DNA of 16,718 nucleotides from CALGLS01 sp047626155 (lineage in GTDB: Bacteria; Bacteroidota; Bacteroidia; Chitinophagales; Saprospiraceae). The stretch covers positions 1 to 16,718 of the forward strand of contig JBLHRR010000129.1 of assembly GCA_047626155.1 (NCBI GenBank), read 5' to 3'. A program made the translations under genes and the position numbers. Shown one piece after another: positions 7,384-15,680 of the stretch (the stretch's first letter is position 1; each line of letters starts with the position of its first letter). The notes beneath the pieces were generated by a model. That model did no database searches, had not been told where the DNA came from, and saw only the letters and a program-made list of their open reading frames with translations.

Positions 7384-8544
7384 ATGCCCACACCTTCGAT
7401 AAACATCAGATCTAAAAACAGTCCTGGCGTAGAGATCTCCTGGTTTGCACCCATCTGCAATGGTGATGACGAACTCCTTGGAACCCACGATGACCGCTTC
7501 AAGAGTAATTGGGGAAATGCTTCTAACATCACTATTACGGCTGATCGATTGGGCTACCGTAACATCCTATTGCCGTCCTCTTATCAAGTGGGGCAGGATA
7601 CCATGACCTTTGCCTCCGCGGTAGCGCCGCTCACTTCAAAGATTAATTTGTTGACGGCCATCCGTTGTGGTGAAGTGCATCCACCCATGTTGGGGCGTGC
7701 TATTGCTACATTGGACCACATCTTACAAGGCCGGCTGACAATCAACATAATTTCTTCCAATTTACCTGGTACGGATTTGTCCTCAGCGGACCGTTACCAA
7801 CGTTCCCGAGAGGTCATCGAAATACTTAAGCAAGGATGGACTCAAGACTTCATTGACTTTAAGGGCGATTTTTATAACATTAATCTTCCGTCTGCGCCAA
7901 TGAAGCCTTTTCAGCAAAATAAAGGGCCTTTGTTGTATTTTGGAGGTTACTCCCCGGCTGGCGTTGACCTTTGTGCCGAGCATTGTGATGTTTATCTGAT
8001 GTGGCCAGAAACTGAAGAAAAATTACAAGGACTCATGCAAAATATGAGCAATCAAGCTGCTGCTTACGGTCGCACTGTAGATTTCGGATTGCGGGTACAT
8101 GTCATCGTTAGAGAAACAGAGGATGAAGCAAAAATCGCTGCTAAAAAATTAATGTCAAAAATAGATGAAGCTGCTGGCACAGAAATCCGAAACCGTGCGC
8201 TGGATGCCCAATCCTACGGCGTAGCCCGACAATCCGAAATGCGCGATTCTGCTGATCTTGACGGATTCGTCGAAGATCATTTGTGGACGGGCATCGGTCG
8301 TGCCCGCTCCGGCTGTGGTGCCGCTCTGGTCGGAGACCCCGATCAAATTCTAACAAAAATAAAACGTTATATTGATATGGGCATCCGTGCCTTTATTTTT
8401 TCGGGCTATCCGCATATTGACGAATGTAAGTTATTTGCGAAATATGTATTACCAAGACTAAGAACGATTTCAATGCCGGAAGCCCAAAGGCGTATTCCAA
8501 CAATACTTCCGCAAACACCGCTTGGGGGAGGGAAGAGGGAGTGA
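7384..8544 (+). CDS. SsuD-like FMN-dependent (LLM class) monooxygenase
   Basis: This 386-residue protein belongs to the bacterial luciferase-like, reduced-flavin-dependent monooxygenases, closest by eye to alkanesulfonate monooxygenase SsuD. Such enzymes use FMNH2 from a separate reductase and oxygen to cleave C-S bonds or oxidise related substrates in the cytoplasm. Shared motifs are ADRLGY (53-58), YFGGYSP, LRVHVIVRET with R237 and H239, RARSGCGAALVGD with R308, and FSGYPH with Y342. By remembered alignment these match the SsuD active-site Arg/His/Arg/Tyr set. The SsuD active-site Cys appears to be Val69 or Gly70, so the substrate may differ. Length is near that of SsuD, with a slightly longer N-terminus. 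No flavin reductase or ABC sulfonate transporter is in the window. The gene looks more GC-rich than its surroundings, which may indicate transfer. The ATG at 7384 follows an A-rich stretch. The product class is solid, the substrate is not. Confidence 0.88.
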   Translation: MPTPSINIRSKNSPGVEISWFAPICNGDDELLGTHDDRFKSNWGNASNITITADRLGYRNILLPSSYQVGQDTMTFASAVAPLTSKINLLTAIRCGEVHPPMLGRAIATLDHILQGRLTINIISSNLPGTDLSSADRYQRSREVIEILKQGWTQDFIDFKGDFYNINLPSAPMKPFQQNKGPLLYFGGYSPAGVDLCAEHCDVYLMWPETEEKLQGLMQNMSNQAAAYGRTVDFGLRVHVIVRETEDEAKIAAKKLMSKIDEAAGTEIRNRALDAQSYGVARQSEMRDSADLDGFVEDHLWTGIGRARSGCGAALVGDPDQILTKIKRYIDMGIRAFIFSGYPHIDECKLFAKYVLPRLRTISMPEAQRRIPTILPQTPLGGGKRE

Positions 8545-8637
8545 AATTTAAATTAAAATGGAAATCAAAATTGATTTTGCAGTCAGAGGTTGCTTTTGAT
8601 GTTGCAATTATTTCACTTGTATAGTTAAAAATAAAGG

Positions 8638-10188
8638 ATGCTGGATTTACTTATCGTTGTTACTTACTTTATCGTCATATTCTTAGTAGCCTTGGCAGGT
8701 CGTACTAAGGGAGAAGTCACTACAGAGGAGTATTTCCTTAGTTCAAGGAATCTTCGTTGGCCATCCATTGCATTGTCCACCATCGCTACGAACATACAAG
8801 GGTATCAGTTTCTGGGAATGATGGGTTCCGCCTACTTATATGGTTTGGCACAAGCCAGTTTAGAAATCAACGCAGTAGAAGGTATTTTACTAGCGGCATT
8901 CGTTTTCGTTCCAATGTATTTGAAAGAGAAAGTGATGACGATTACTCAGTTCATCAAGATGCGATTAGGGAATACGGTTGCTTTGTTATATAGCGTTGCC
9001 AATATATTGTTATTTGCTACTGTTACTTTAGGGGCTGCACTGTTTTGGGGAGCCTATGCTGCAGATTTGGTCTTTGAAGAATATTTTAAAGTTATCCATG
9101 AAGATCGGATCGTTCGTATTGGAATGATGATCGTTGGTTTGGGCGTATTCTCAGCGATATATACTTATCTTGGTGGTTTGGGAGCTGTTGTAAAAACGGA
9201 CATTATACAGTTTGGTCTTTTACTGACAGGAGGAATTGTTGTTACCTTCGTTGCCATTCAGGAGCTAGGTGGCTGGGGCGAATTGTACCAAAAAACACCC
9301 CAGTTGATGCACCTGCATTTGCCTGCTGATCATGAAAAACTCCCCTGGATTCACATCTTCGGACTCTTCTTACTCAATATCAATTACTGGTGCGCCAACC
9401 AAACCGTGATACAACGCTCACTTGCTGCAAAGAACTTGCGGGAAGCACAAATAGGCTTGATGGTTGGTGGCGTCATGAAGTATGTAATGGCGGTCGTTAT
9501 TGTTATTCCAGGGATAGCACTCTATGGTATTCTTGGCGAAAGCGGCCAATTGGCAGAACCAGATATGGCCTTCCCATATATCGTTTCCAATTATCTACCC
9601 GTTGGCATCAAGGGCATCATCCTCTGCGCCCTCTTTGCCTCATTGATGAGTACCGTAGATTCCACCTTTAATTCTCTAGCTACTTTATTTTCTGTGGATA
9701 TTTATAAAGTCTATATCAACAAGGAGGCTACAGATACCCAAATGGTCGATGCCGGACGAAAGACGATCCTTTTTACTTTATGTACAGGTATTGTTATGGG
9801 TTTGGTTCTGCTTTACGTAAAGTTTGAAAACCCAGAAGCGGCCTTTACCCACACCCTCAATGAATTGCGTTATTACATCAATTGCGGAATTGTTGTTATC
9901 ATTTGCGCTGCCGGGTTTCTAGTGGCGCCCAATCATCGAGTGGCGTTGATTGCTTTTGTATCAACTATCCCTTTACACCTGATCATCATTCACTTCTTCC
10001 CAGAGATGAATTATTTCGTTCGGGCAGGTTGGGTGGTACTCATTGGCTTTTTGTTGGTCTGGGCCGGTTCCTTTCGGGCCGGTTGGAAAAAATTTGGAGA
10101 TATGGTGCATTACGATTCGAAAGAAATCTGGCAAGTAGGCTTGGGGCTGGCTGGATCCTTGGTGGTTTTGCATTGGGTGTTTCATTAG
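8638..10188 (+). CDS. Sodium/solute symporter (SSS family, SGLT-like)
   Basis: This 516-residue inner-membrane protein of the SSS family (TC 2.A.21) couples sodium entry to solute uptake, with about 13 predicted hydrophobic spans. Family signatures are EEYFLSSRNLRWP near the N-terminus, GGLGAVVKTDIIQF (179-192), NYWCANQTVIQRSLAAKN (249-266) and ASLMSTVDSTFNS (334-346). The last contains the S338-T339 pair expected at the Na2 sodium site. The YWCxxQxxxQRxLAAKN pattern resembles sugar-type SGLT members more than proline or pantothenate carriers, but the substrate cannot be read from sequence. It begins 93 nt after the monooxygenase gene on the same strand, with no terminator or clear promoter between, so co-transcription is plausible. 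The ATG at 8638 follows AAATAAAGG, weakly Shine-Dalgarno-like. Its stop overlaps the stop of a convergent remnant by two bases. Confidence 0.9.
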   Translation: MLDLLIVVTYFIVIFLVALAGRTKGEVTTEEYFLSSRNLRWPSIALSTIATNIQGYQFLGMMGSAYLYGLAQASLEINAVEGILLAAFVFVPMYLKEKVMTITQFIKMRLGNTVALLYSVANILLFATVTLGAALFWGAYAADLVFEEYFKVIHEDRIVRIGMMIVGLGVFSAIYTYLGGLGAVVKTDIIQFGLLLTGGIVVTFVAIQELGGWGELYQKTPQLMHLHLPADHEKLPWIHIFGLFLLNINYWCANQTVIQRSLAAKNLREAQIGLMVGGVMKYVMAVVIVIPGIALYGILGESGQLAEPDMAFPYIVSNYLPVGIKGIILCALFASLMSTVDSTFNSLATLFSVDIYKVYINKEATDTQMVDAGRKTILFTLCTGIVMGLVLLYVKFENPEAAFTHTLNELRYYINCGIVVIICAAGFLVAPNHRVALIAFVSTIPLHLIIIHFFPEMNYFVRAGWVVLIGFLLVWAGSFRAGWKKFGDMVHYDSKEIWQVGLGLAGSLVVLHWVFH

Positions 10189-10467
10189 AGGGCATTTATA
10201 GTAGGTAACTCCGCACTTGCTGTTGCAGATCCGTTTTGATTAGCAACAATGATCTCTGCGTGGAATTTAAATATTTCATTGAGGGCGTCTACACCCGGAA
10301 CAGCTAAAGTTAATATATAGGTACTACTTTGAATGAAACTCAAGTCATAACTGATCACCTTCGAGGGCCATGTCCCAAATGATGAAGTCATTGGCATAAT
10401 TTACCCAGGAATAAAGTCTAATACTAATAGAAGCGAACAGGAAAAGAAAGAGTATTACTTTTTTCAT
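10185..10467 (-). pseudogene. Small exported protein, apparently frameshifted
   Basis: From the ATG at 10467 a 40-codon frame encodes a signal-peptide-like N-terminus (MKKVILFLFLFASISI) and stops at 10345-10347. A second frame, open from 10397 to 10185, carries 70 codons of beta-rich, protein-like sequence (YDLSFIQSSTYILTLAV, then FKFHAEIIVANQNG). Joining the two by a +1 shift between about 10345 and 10400 would give a secreted protein of roughly 90-95 residues. No family is recognised. A good minus-strand promoter lies upstream (10514-10543). It converges on the symporter gene, with stop codons overlapping. Alternatives are two tiny genes or a sequence error. Confidence 0.45.
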
Positions 10468-10513
10468 AGCTGGACGTTTTGCATCAAAATTTTAATAGCA
10501 TAAATACATTTTC

Positions 10514-10543
10514 TAAATATAGCCAATAACAAGAATATTTCAA
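10514..10543 (-). promoter_or_regulatory. Promoter of the small exported gene
   Basis: On the minus strand TTG (10541-10543) is followed after 19 nt by TATATTTA (10514-10521). This is one mismatch from the Bacteroidota -7 consensus at the optimal spacing. It points at the ATG at 10467, giving a leader of about 40 nt. Confidence 0.5.
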
Positions 10544-10680
10544 AATATTGTAAGCGACCTAGGGTTTAGCACACGATTGCACTCAATGCTTAGAATACGC
10601 GCCTTTGTTTTGGTTTAGATATGACAAACCTTATGGATTTTCTATATCTCTAAGGACGCTCAATTCGTAATTAAATTCCT

Positions 10681-10688
10681 TACTTTTG
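10681..10688 (+). promoter_or_regulatory. Possible -7 element of the SNF2 gene
   Basis: TACTTTTG matches TAnnTTTG exactly, 43 bp before the ATG at 10732 and on the right strand. No TTG is present at the expected -33 distance, so this is only a half-site. Confidence 0.35.
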
Positions 10689-10731
10689 CTAAAGCAATTC
10701 AAGTACTAATATTTGTCAATATTCAGATCCA

Positions 10732-13700
10732 ATGAGAAAAACCTATGGCAATACCTGGTGGGGAAAACAATGGCTAAATGCCCTCACCGATATCGACTAT
10801 TCTAACCGCCTTCCTCGTGGCCGTACCTACGCCAATAAGGGACTGGCTAAAGATATTGTCATCAATAAAAATAAAATCTCAGCGAATGTTCAGGGAACGC
10901 AACGGACTCCCTACAAGGTGAAATTTACTGTTCCTCCATTTTCGGCCTCGGAGAAAGCGGGTATCATTGAATTGGTTACGGCTAATCCGCTTCACCTATC
11001 TAAGTTACTCAACAGAACATTGCCGCAGGATTTGAAGCAGCTTTGTGATGTGCGTAACATTAAGTTGTTTGCCAACTCATGGGACGATCTGGAAGGGTCT
11101 TGCTCTTGTCCCGACTTTGCGGTGCCTTGCAAACACATGGCTTCGGTTTTGTACTTGGTTGCTAATGAAATAGACAAAAATCCTTTTCTTGTTTTTCAAT
11201 TGCATGATTTTGATTTGTTTAAGGGACTGGAAGGAATTGGTTATACGGCGGAAGGGCAGAAAGAAATTTCTATTACTCCAACAACAAGGTTACAACAGTC
11301 TTTCTCTAGTGATCGGATTACCAATAAATGGGACGAAGCCATTTATCAGCAACTGGATTTTTCTGGAATTCCGGACCTTAAAGAAAATCTATTGACCATC
11401 ATTTCTGAAAAGCCAGTTTTTTATCCTGCTGGTGATTTTAAGAAAATATTAGAGATGGCTTATACTGCTGTTGCTAAAAAAATAATAAAGAAACGGAAGG
11501 AAGAGCTAACGAAGGAATTGGACTTGTTTGAAGTAGATGCGGTAGAAGATGTAGAAGTATTGTTGGATGAAGAATGTGACTTTCTGAATTCAACTTTGCG
11601 GAATAAAGCAGGTAAAACGGTTTTGTCTTTTGACAAAAAAGAAGAACTTATTCACTGGATAGAAAAGGTGCCTTTGGCGGATTTTTCTAAGTATGCGGAT
11701 GCGGTGAAGACCTTGGTTTTAGTTTATGGTTTTGCATTGAAATTGGCGGAGCAATCGGCTTATCTGCCACAGTTGTTGCGGGTGGGAGCGAAGCATTATA
11801 AGGTACGTTGGTTGCCTGCTTTATTAAATGAAGTAGTAGCTAGTGTTTGCGCTGATATTCAACAGATTATGGCCACGGATGTTTTGTTTTACAGAAATGG
11901 AAAAGATATAAATGAGCCTGCTGACGGAGATAGGCTGTCTGCTCTGCTTTCGTTTTTTCTAGGCCATTTTGTGAAAACCAATCACGACCTTCAATATCGT
12001 TTTGCAGAACACGAAATTGGGCATCTGTTTTTTAATGGAGCCATACTGTCTTTCTCAACTTATGAAAACAAAGAATACCCCACGGCAATTCAGCTTTGGT
12101 TGAATACCTTTTTCATTGTAGAACGAGATTTTGTCCCTGTCATTCTAGTAGATGATTTGGATGGGGAAGCTTTCGCAGTAAATGTGGCTGTCCAAAAGAA
12201 ATCAAGGAAAGCTTCTGCTCCGATTTCCATTAAAAAAATACTGACGCAATCTAAGTTTACCAATATTCGGATGGATGTCCTTCGTGATCTAGCGATGCTT
12301 TCTGAGTACTTTCCAGAGATCAATGAATTGGTGGCGAACAAAGGGGAGGAACCGGTTTATTTCGATTCTGATACGTTTGTAAATGTATTGTTTAAAATAC
12401 TGCCAACCATCCGTTTGTTTGGTATAAAAATATTGCTGCCCAAAGCATTGCGTAAGTTGATGCGCCCTCGTTTGTCCATGAGTGTAGAAGCGAAGGGAGA
12501 ATCAGGTGTTGTCTCCACCACCACTTTGTTGAACATGGATGAGATGCTCAAGTTTCGTTGGAAAGTGGCGCTAGGAGATGAACAGTTGTCTATTAATGAA
12601 TTTATAAAAATGGTCAAAGAGTACTCCGGTATTGTCAAAATAAATGACCAATATGTTTTCTTTGAAGAATCAGAAATAAAGGCATTAATTGAGAAGTTGA
12701 AAGATCCGCCGGACTTGGATTCTAAGGATTTGCTGCAGGTTGCATTGACAGAAGATTATGGTGGCGCAAAAGTAGAACTGGGAAAGAAGGTCAAAAAACT
12801 GATGAATGATCTGCTTCGTGGTGAAAAGGTGAAGGTACCTAAAGGTCTGAAAGCTACGTTGCGCCCTTATCAGCTCAGCGGTTATCGATGGATGTATAAA
12901 AATTCCAGGATCGGTTTCGGAAGTCTGATCGCGGATGATATGGGCTTGGGAAAAACCCTGCAAGTCATTACTACTTTGCTGAAGCTAAAAGAAGATGGCG
13001 CATTCGAAAAACAAAAAGCGATTGTCATTGTTCCGACCACATTGTTGACCAATTGGGAAAAGGAGATCAACCGTTTTGCACCGGGACTAAGGAGTCATAT
13101 TTACCACGGTCCAAGCCGGGATTTGAAACCGCTGAAGGATGCAGATATATTGTTAACTACTTACGGTGTAGCTCGTTCTGAAACTGCAAAATTGCAAAAG
13201 CAAAAATGGCTACTATTGGTTATTGACGAAGCCCAAGCCATTAAGAATCCAGGAACGGCGCAAACTAAAGCCATTAAAAAAATAAAAGCGCCTGTGAAGA
13301 TAGCGATGAGCGGAACCCCCGTTGAAAATCGCCTCAGTGAATATTGGAGTATCTTCGATTTTGTAAATAAAGGGTATCTGGATAGTTTGAAAAAGTTTAA
13401 AGATGAATTTGCCAAACCAATTGAAATTGATCGAGACCAGGAAAAGCTGGATCGCTTCCGAAAGATAACGGAGCCTTTTATCCTCCGGCGTTTGAAATCG
13501 GATAAGAGTATCATCAAAGACCTGCCGGAAAAAATTGAGCAGGATCAGTATTGCGAGCTGAGTCCTTCCCAAGCTGCACTGTACCAAAATGTAGTAGATA
13601 CCACTTTAGAGACTATTGCAAAAACAGAAGGCATAGAACGTAAAGGTCTTGTTTTAAAATTGATCACGGCTTTAAAGCAAGTCTGTAATCACCCGGTACA

Positions 13701-14256
13701 ATTCCTTAAAAAAGGAGATGCAGATCCGACGGCTTCCGGTAAAACCCAAATGTTATTTAACCTCATGCGCAGTATTATGGACAATGGCGAGAAGACCTTG
13801 ATCTTTACGCAATACCAGGCTATGGGTAAACTTCTAGTGGAAATGCTGGAAAAAGAATTCCATCTGAGCATTCCTTTCCTTCATGGTGGTGTTTCCCGAA
13901 AGGGACGTGATGAAATGGTAGAAGCCTTTCAAAACAATAGAGCTACACGGGTACTGATTTTGTCTCTGAAAGCTGGAGGTACCGGCTTGAACCTTACCAA
14001 GGCGAGCAACGTCATTCACTACGATCTTTGGTGGAACCCAGCTGTGGAAGCACAGGCGACCGACAGGGCTTATCGGATCGGACAAAAAAACAATGTGATG
14101 GTACATCGTTTTATAACAAAAGGAACTTTTGAAGAAAAAGTAAATGAATTGTTACAAACTAAAAAAGAACTGGCTAATTTGACGGTGAATACTGGAGAAA
14201 AGTGGATAGGGGAGTACTCGGATGGGGAGTTAAGAGATATGGTGGCTTTGAAGTAG
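10732..14256 (+). CDS. SWIM zinc finger / SNF2-family helicase fusion
   Basis: This 1174-residue cytoplasmic protein acts on nucleic acid as an ATP-driven translocase of the SNF2/RapA superfamily 2. The N-terminus (TWWGKQWLNAL, residues about 8-18) and the SWIM zinc finger C124-x-C126-x6-C133-x-H135 resemble separate SWIM proteins that in other bacteria sit beside SNF2 genes. Residues about 170-690 are a long linker with no motif I recognise. The helicase core starts near 705: Walker A DDMGLGKT (K741), DEAQ box at 832-835 (motif II), SGTPVENRLSEYW (motif III region), LSLKAGGTGLNL (motif V) and QATDRAYRIGQ at 1108-1118 (motif VI). All ATPase motifs look intact. The biological target is unknown; DNA repair, RNA polymerase recycling and defence are all possible. 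No methyltransferase or DISARM-type partner is nearby. It appears to be monocistronic and divergent from the remnant at 10185-10467. Confidence 0.93.
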   Translation: MRKTYGNTWWGKQWLNALTDIDYSNRLPRGRTYANKGLAKDIVINKNKISANVQGTQRTPYKVKFTVPPFSASEKAGIIELVTANPLHLSKLLNRTLPQDLKQLCDVRNIKLFANSWDDLEGSCSCPDFAVPCKHMASVLYLVANEIDKNPFLVFQLHDFDLFKGLEGIGYTAEGQKEISITPTTRLQQSFSSDRITNKWDEAIYQQLDFSGIPDLKENLLTIISEKPVFYPAGDFKKILEMAYTAVAKKIIKKRKEELTKELDLFEVDAVEDVEVLLDEECDFLNSTLRNKAGKTVLSFDKKEELIHWIEKVPLADFSKYADAVKTLVLVYGFALKLAEQSAYLPQLLRVGAKHYKVRWLPALLNEVVASVCADIQQIMATDVLFYRNGKDINEPADGDRLSALLSFFLGHFVKTNHDLQYRFAEHEIGHLFFNGAILSFSTYENKEYPTAIQLWLNTFFIVERDFVPVILVDDLDGEAFAVNVAVQKKSRKASAPISIKKILTQSKFTNIRMDVLRDLAMLSEYFPEINELVANKGEEPVYFDSDTFVNVLFKILPTIRLFGIKILLPKALRKLMRPRLSMSVEAKGESGVVSTTTLLNMDEMLKFRWKVALGDEQLSINEFIKMVKEYSGIVKINDQYVFFEESEIKALIEKLKDPPDLDSKDLLQVALTEDYGGAKVELGKKVKKLMNDLLRGEKVKVPKGLKATLRPYQLSGYRWMYKNSRIGFGSLIADDMGLGKTLQVITTLLKLKEDGAFEKQKAIVIVPTTLLTNWEKEINRFAPGLRSHIYHGPSRDLKPLKDADILLTTYGVARSETAKLQKQKWLLLVIDEAQAIKNPGTAQTKAIKKIKAPVKIAMSGTPVENRLSEYWSIFDFVNKGYLDSLKKFKDEFAKPIEIDRDQEKLDRFRKITEPFILRRLKSDKSIIKDLPEKIEQDQYCELSPSQAALYQNVVDTTLETIAKTEGIERKGLVLKLITALKQVCNHPVQFLKKGDADPTASGKTQMLFNLMRSIMDNGEKTLIFTQYQAMGKLLVEMLEKEFHLSIPFLHGGVSRKGRDEMVEAFQNNRATRVLILSLKAGGTGLNLTKASNVIHYDLWWNPAVEAQATDRAYRIGQKNNVMVHRFITKGTFEEKVNELLQTKKELANLTVNTGEKWIGEYSDGELRDMVALK

Positions 14257-14553
14257 GGGGAGTGTAACCATTACGTCATGACGCATACGCAACGAAAATT
14301 TAAGGATTGGCATATTTCACGCAGATCAAATTTTTCAATTTTTGTTTTTTTGGTACTGTAAAATACGATGGTGTGATTTTAAGAAAAAGTTATCGACAAT
14401 TTAAGAGGACAATCGGTATGTTTTGGTAGATAAGTGGTAAGGGGATTAAACCACTAGGAAAGTGTAGTAGCCTTGAGGAGTGAAAATTCATTCTTTTTAC
14501 TTACCTTAGGTGTTAATACTAGCTACCTCACCATAAATGCTACTTTACAAAAA
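14257..14553. other. Intergenic region before the repeat leader
   Basis: No gene is seen in this 297-bp stretch. It holds a perfect 10-bp palindrome CGTCATGACG (14274-14283) and a T-rich run at about 14328-14352 that might help end transcription of the SNF2 gene, without a strong stem. TATGTTTTG near 14418 is one base too long for the -7 consensus. The promoter of the response-regulator gene must lie here or further upstream. Confidence 0.45.
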
Positions 14554-14598
14554 CAAAACCAACAAAACCAACAAAACCAACAAAACCAACAAAACCAA
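14554..14598 (+). repeat. 9-bp tandem repeat, 5 exact copies
   Basis: CAAAACCAA is repeated five times without error (14554-14598) and preceded by a similar A-rich stretch. The array contains no G or T. It adjoins the 10-bp array at 14601-14660 and forms the first half of the leader of the LytTR regulator gene. If translated from the ATG at 14537 it would encode a Thr-Asn-Lys repeat. Confidence 0.95.
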
Positions 14599-14600
14599 CA

Positions 14601-14660
14601 CAACACGACACAACACGACACAACACGACACAACACAATACAACATAATACAACACGATA
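14601..14660 (+). repeat. 10-bp tandem repeat, 6 copies, ending 2 bp before the LytTR start codon
   Basis: Six units in exact 10-bp register: CAACACGACA three times (14601-14630), then CAACACAATA, CAACATAATA and CAACACGATA. After two bases (CG) comes the ATG at 14663. A unit of 10 is not a multiple of 3, so a copy-number change would alter the frame of any translation entering from upstream. The near absence of G should keep the RNA unstructured. Confidence 0.95.
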
Positions 14661-14662
14661 CG

Positions 14663-15409
14663 ATGCGTCAGACCCTCACTGCAATCATAGTTGACGATGA
14701 CGAATATTCTATCGTTAAATTGGAAGAACAGATAAAATTATATTGTCCTGAAGTTACCATTATTGGAACTTATGATGACGCTATTTTGGGTAATCATAAG
14801 ATACTGGAGTTGCGTCCGGATGTCGTTTTTTTGGATATTCAAATGCCGAAACGAAGTGGATTGGAAATAGCCCGTGAAGTTATTCAGGAAGGCATCCATG
14901 TGATTTTTATTACTGCTTATCGACAATATGCCATTGATGCCATTCGTCTCAGTGCTTTCGATTATTTGTTGAAGCCATTGCAGGAAATGGAAGAGTTGAT
15001 TTCCGCGATACGGCGGGTAAAAGAAAGTGCTTCTGTTGAAAAAACAGTACCTATCTTTGAACAGCTTTTAGAAAACGAACGGAATGAAAGTTATTCTCAG
15101 GAGACGGAAATCAAGCTATATGACGACAGGCACATCTACTTTCATAAGGTAAAAGAAATCATACGTTTGAAAGCGCACGGTAATTATTGCGAGTTCTTTT
15201 TTACAAATGGTGAAAAACTGATGATCGCAAAAAACCTGGGGACCTTCATGAAATCATTAGAGAAGTATGGATTACTTAGAGCCAGTCGTTCTGAGGCGGT
15301 GAACATGTTGCATAAAATAAAAGTAATCCGTAGCGGACCTTACCTGGTGATGAGCGACGGAGAACATGTGCAGATCACAGGTAAGAACCGAGATAATTTC
15401 CCTTTCTAG
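14663..15409 (+). CDS. LytTR-type response regulator
   Basis: This 248-residue cytoplasmic two-component response regulator has a receiver domain (residues about 5-122) with acidic pocket D11-D13, phospho-acceptor D58 (FLDIQMPK), T84 and K104 (DYLLKPL). A LytTR DNA-binding domain follows at about 147-246 (IIRLKAHGNYCEFF, RASRSEAVN, IKVIRSG). Many LytTR proteins have His where this one has Ser in RASRSEAVN, a mild deviation. I chose the ATG at 14663 because the receiver fold begins there. An in-frame ATG at 14537 would add 42 low-complexity residues encoded by the tandem repeats. No sensor kinase is beside it, so it is an orphan; in Bacteroidota the usual partner is a 7TM or LytS-like kinase elsewhere. 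Target genes cannot be deduced. The repeat leader directly upstream suggests unusual translational control. Confidence 0.93.
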   Translation: MRQTLTAIIVDDDEYSIVKLEEQIKLYCPEVTIIGTYDDAILGNHKILELRPDVVFLDIQMPKRSGLEIAREVIQEGIHVIFITAYRQYAIDAIRLSAFDYLLKPLQEMEELISAIRRVKESASVEKTVPIFEQLLENERNESYSQETEIKLYDDRHIYFHKVKEIIRLKAHGNYCEFFFTNGEKLMIAKNLGTFMKSLEKYGLLRASRSEAVNMLHKIKVIRSGPYLVMSDGEHVQITGKNRDNFPF

Positions 15410-15680
15410 AAACCTTCATACAATCACCCTCCTTTCATTAAAAGCATATTGCTGCTACTTGTTTTAAATTTATATCCCGATTCGATTAAAAGCGTTAACA
15501 AAACAAGTTTAATATATCACTCACCAGATGGAAAAATACCAGATCTGGAGGGTAGGGGGTGATTATATTTCCTTTAGCCTCTACTATGAAGAAGATTGGC
15601 AGATTGTTTTAAATCAACCTTCTATAAACAGCCAAGCTGTAGCTTGTGCAGGATTAGTCAATTACAATTTTTATAACAAT
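15410..15680. other. Intergenic region with faint IS66 remnant
   Basis: No reliable gene. On the minus strand, scattered fragments between about 15580 and 15680 (such as YKNCN then LILH) resemble the CNHLLCNAH region of IS66 transposases in a shifted frame. The element probably decayed across this stretch. A 53-codon plus-strand ORF (15528-15689) lies over it and is considered a shadow. Confidence 0.4.

Noticed and set aside
10732..14256. SNF2 protein as part of a DISARM-like phage defence system
   Set aside because: No DNA methyltransferase, DUF1998 or phospholipase D partner gene is present. The SWIM fusion resembles stand-alone bacterial SWIM/SNF2 proteins instead.
14554..14660. CRISPR array
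   Set aside because: The units are 9-10 bp, contiguous and without spacers, and no cas genes are present. They are simple tandem repeats.
14537..14662. N-terminal extension of the LytTR regulator from the ATG at 14537
   Set aside because: The 42 residues would be pure low-complexity repeat translation and the receiver domain is complete without them. All three frames through the 9-bp array are open, so openness is not evidence of coding.
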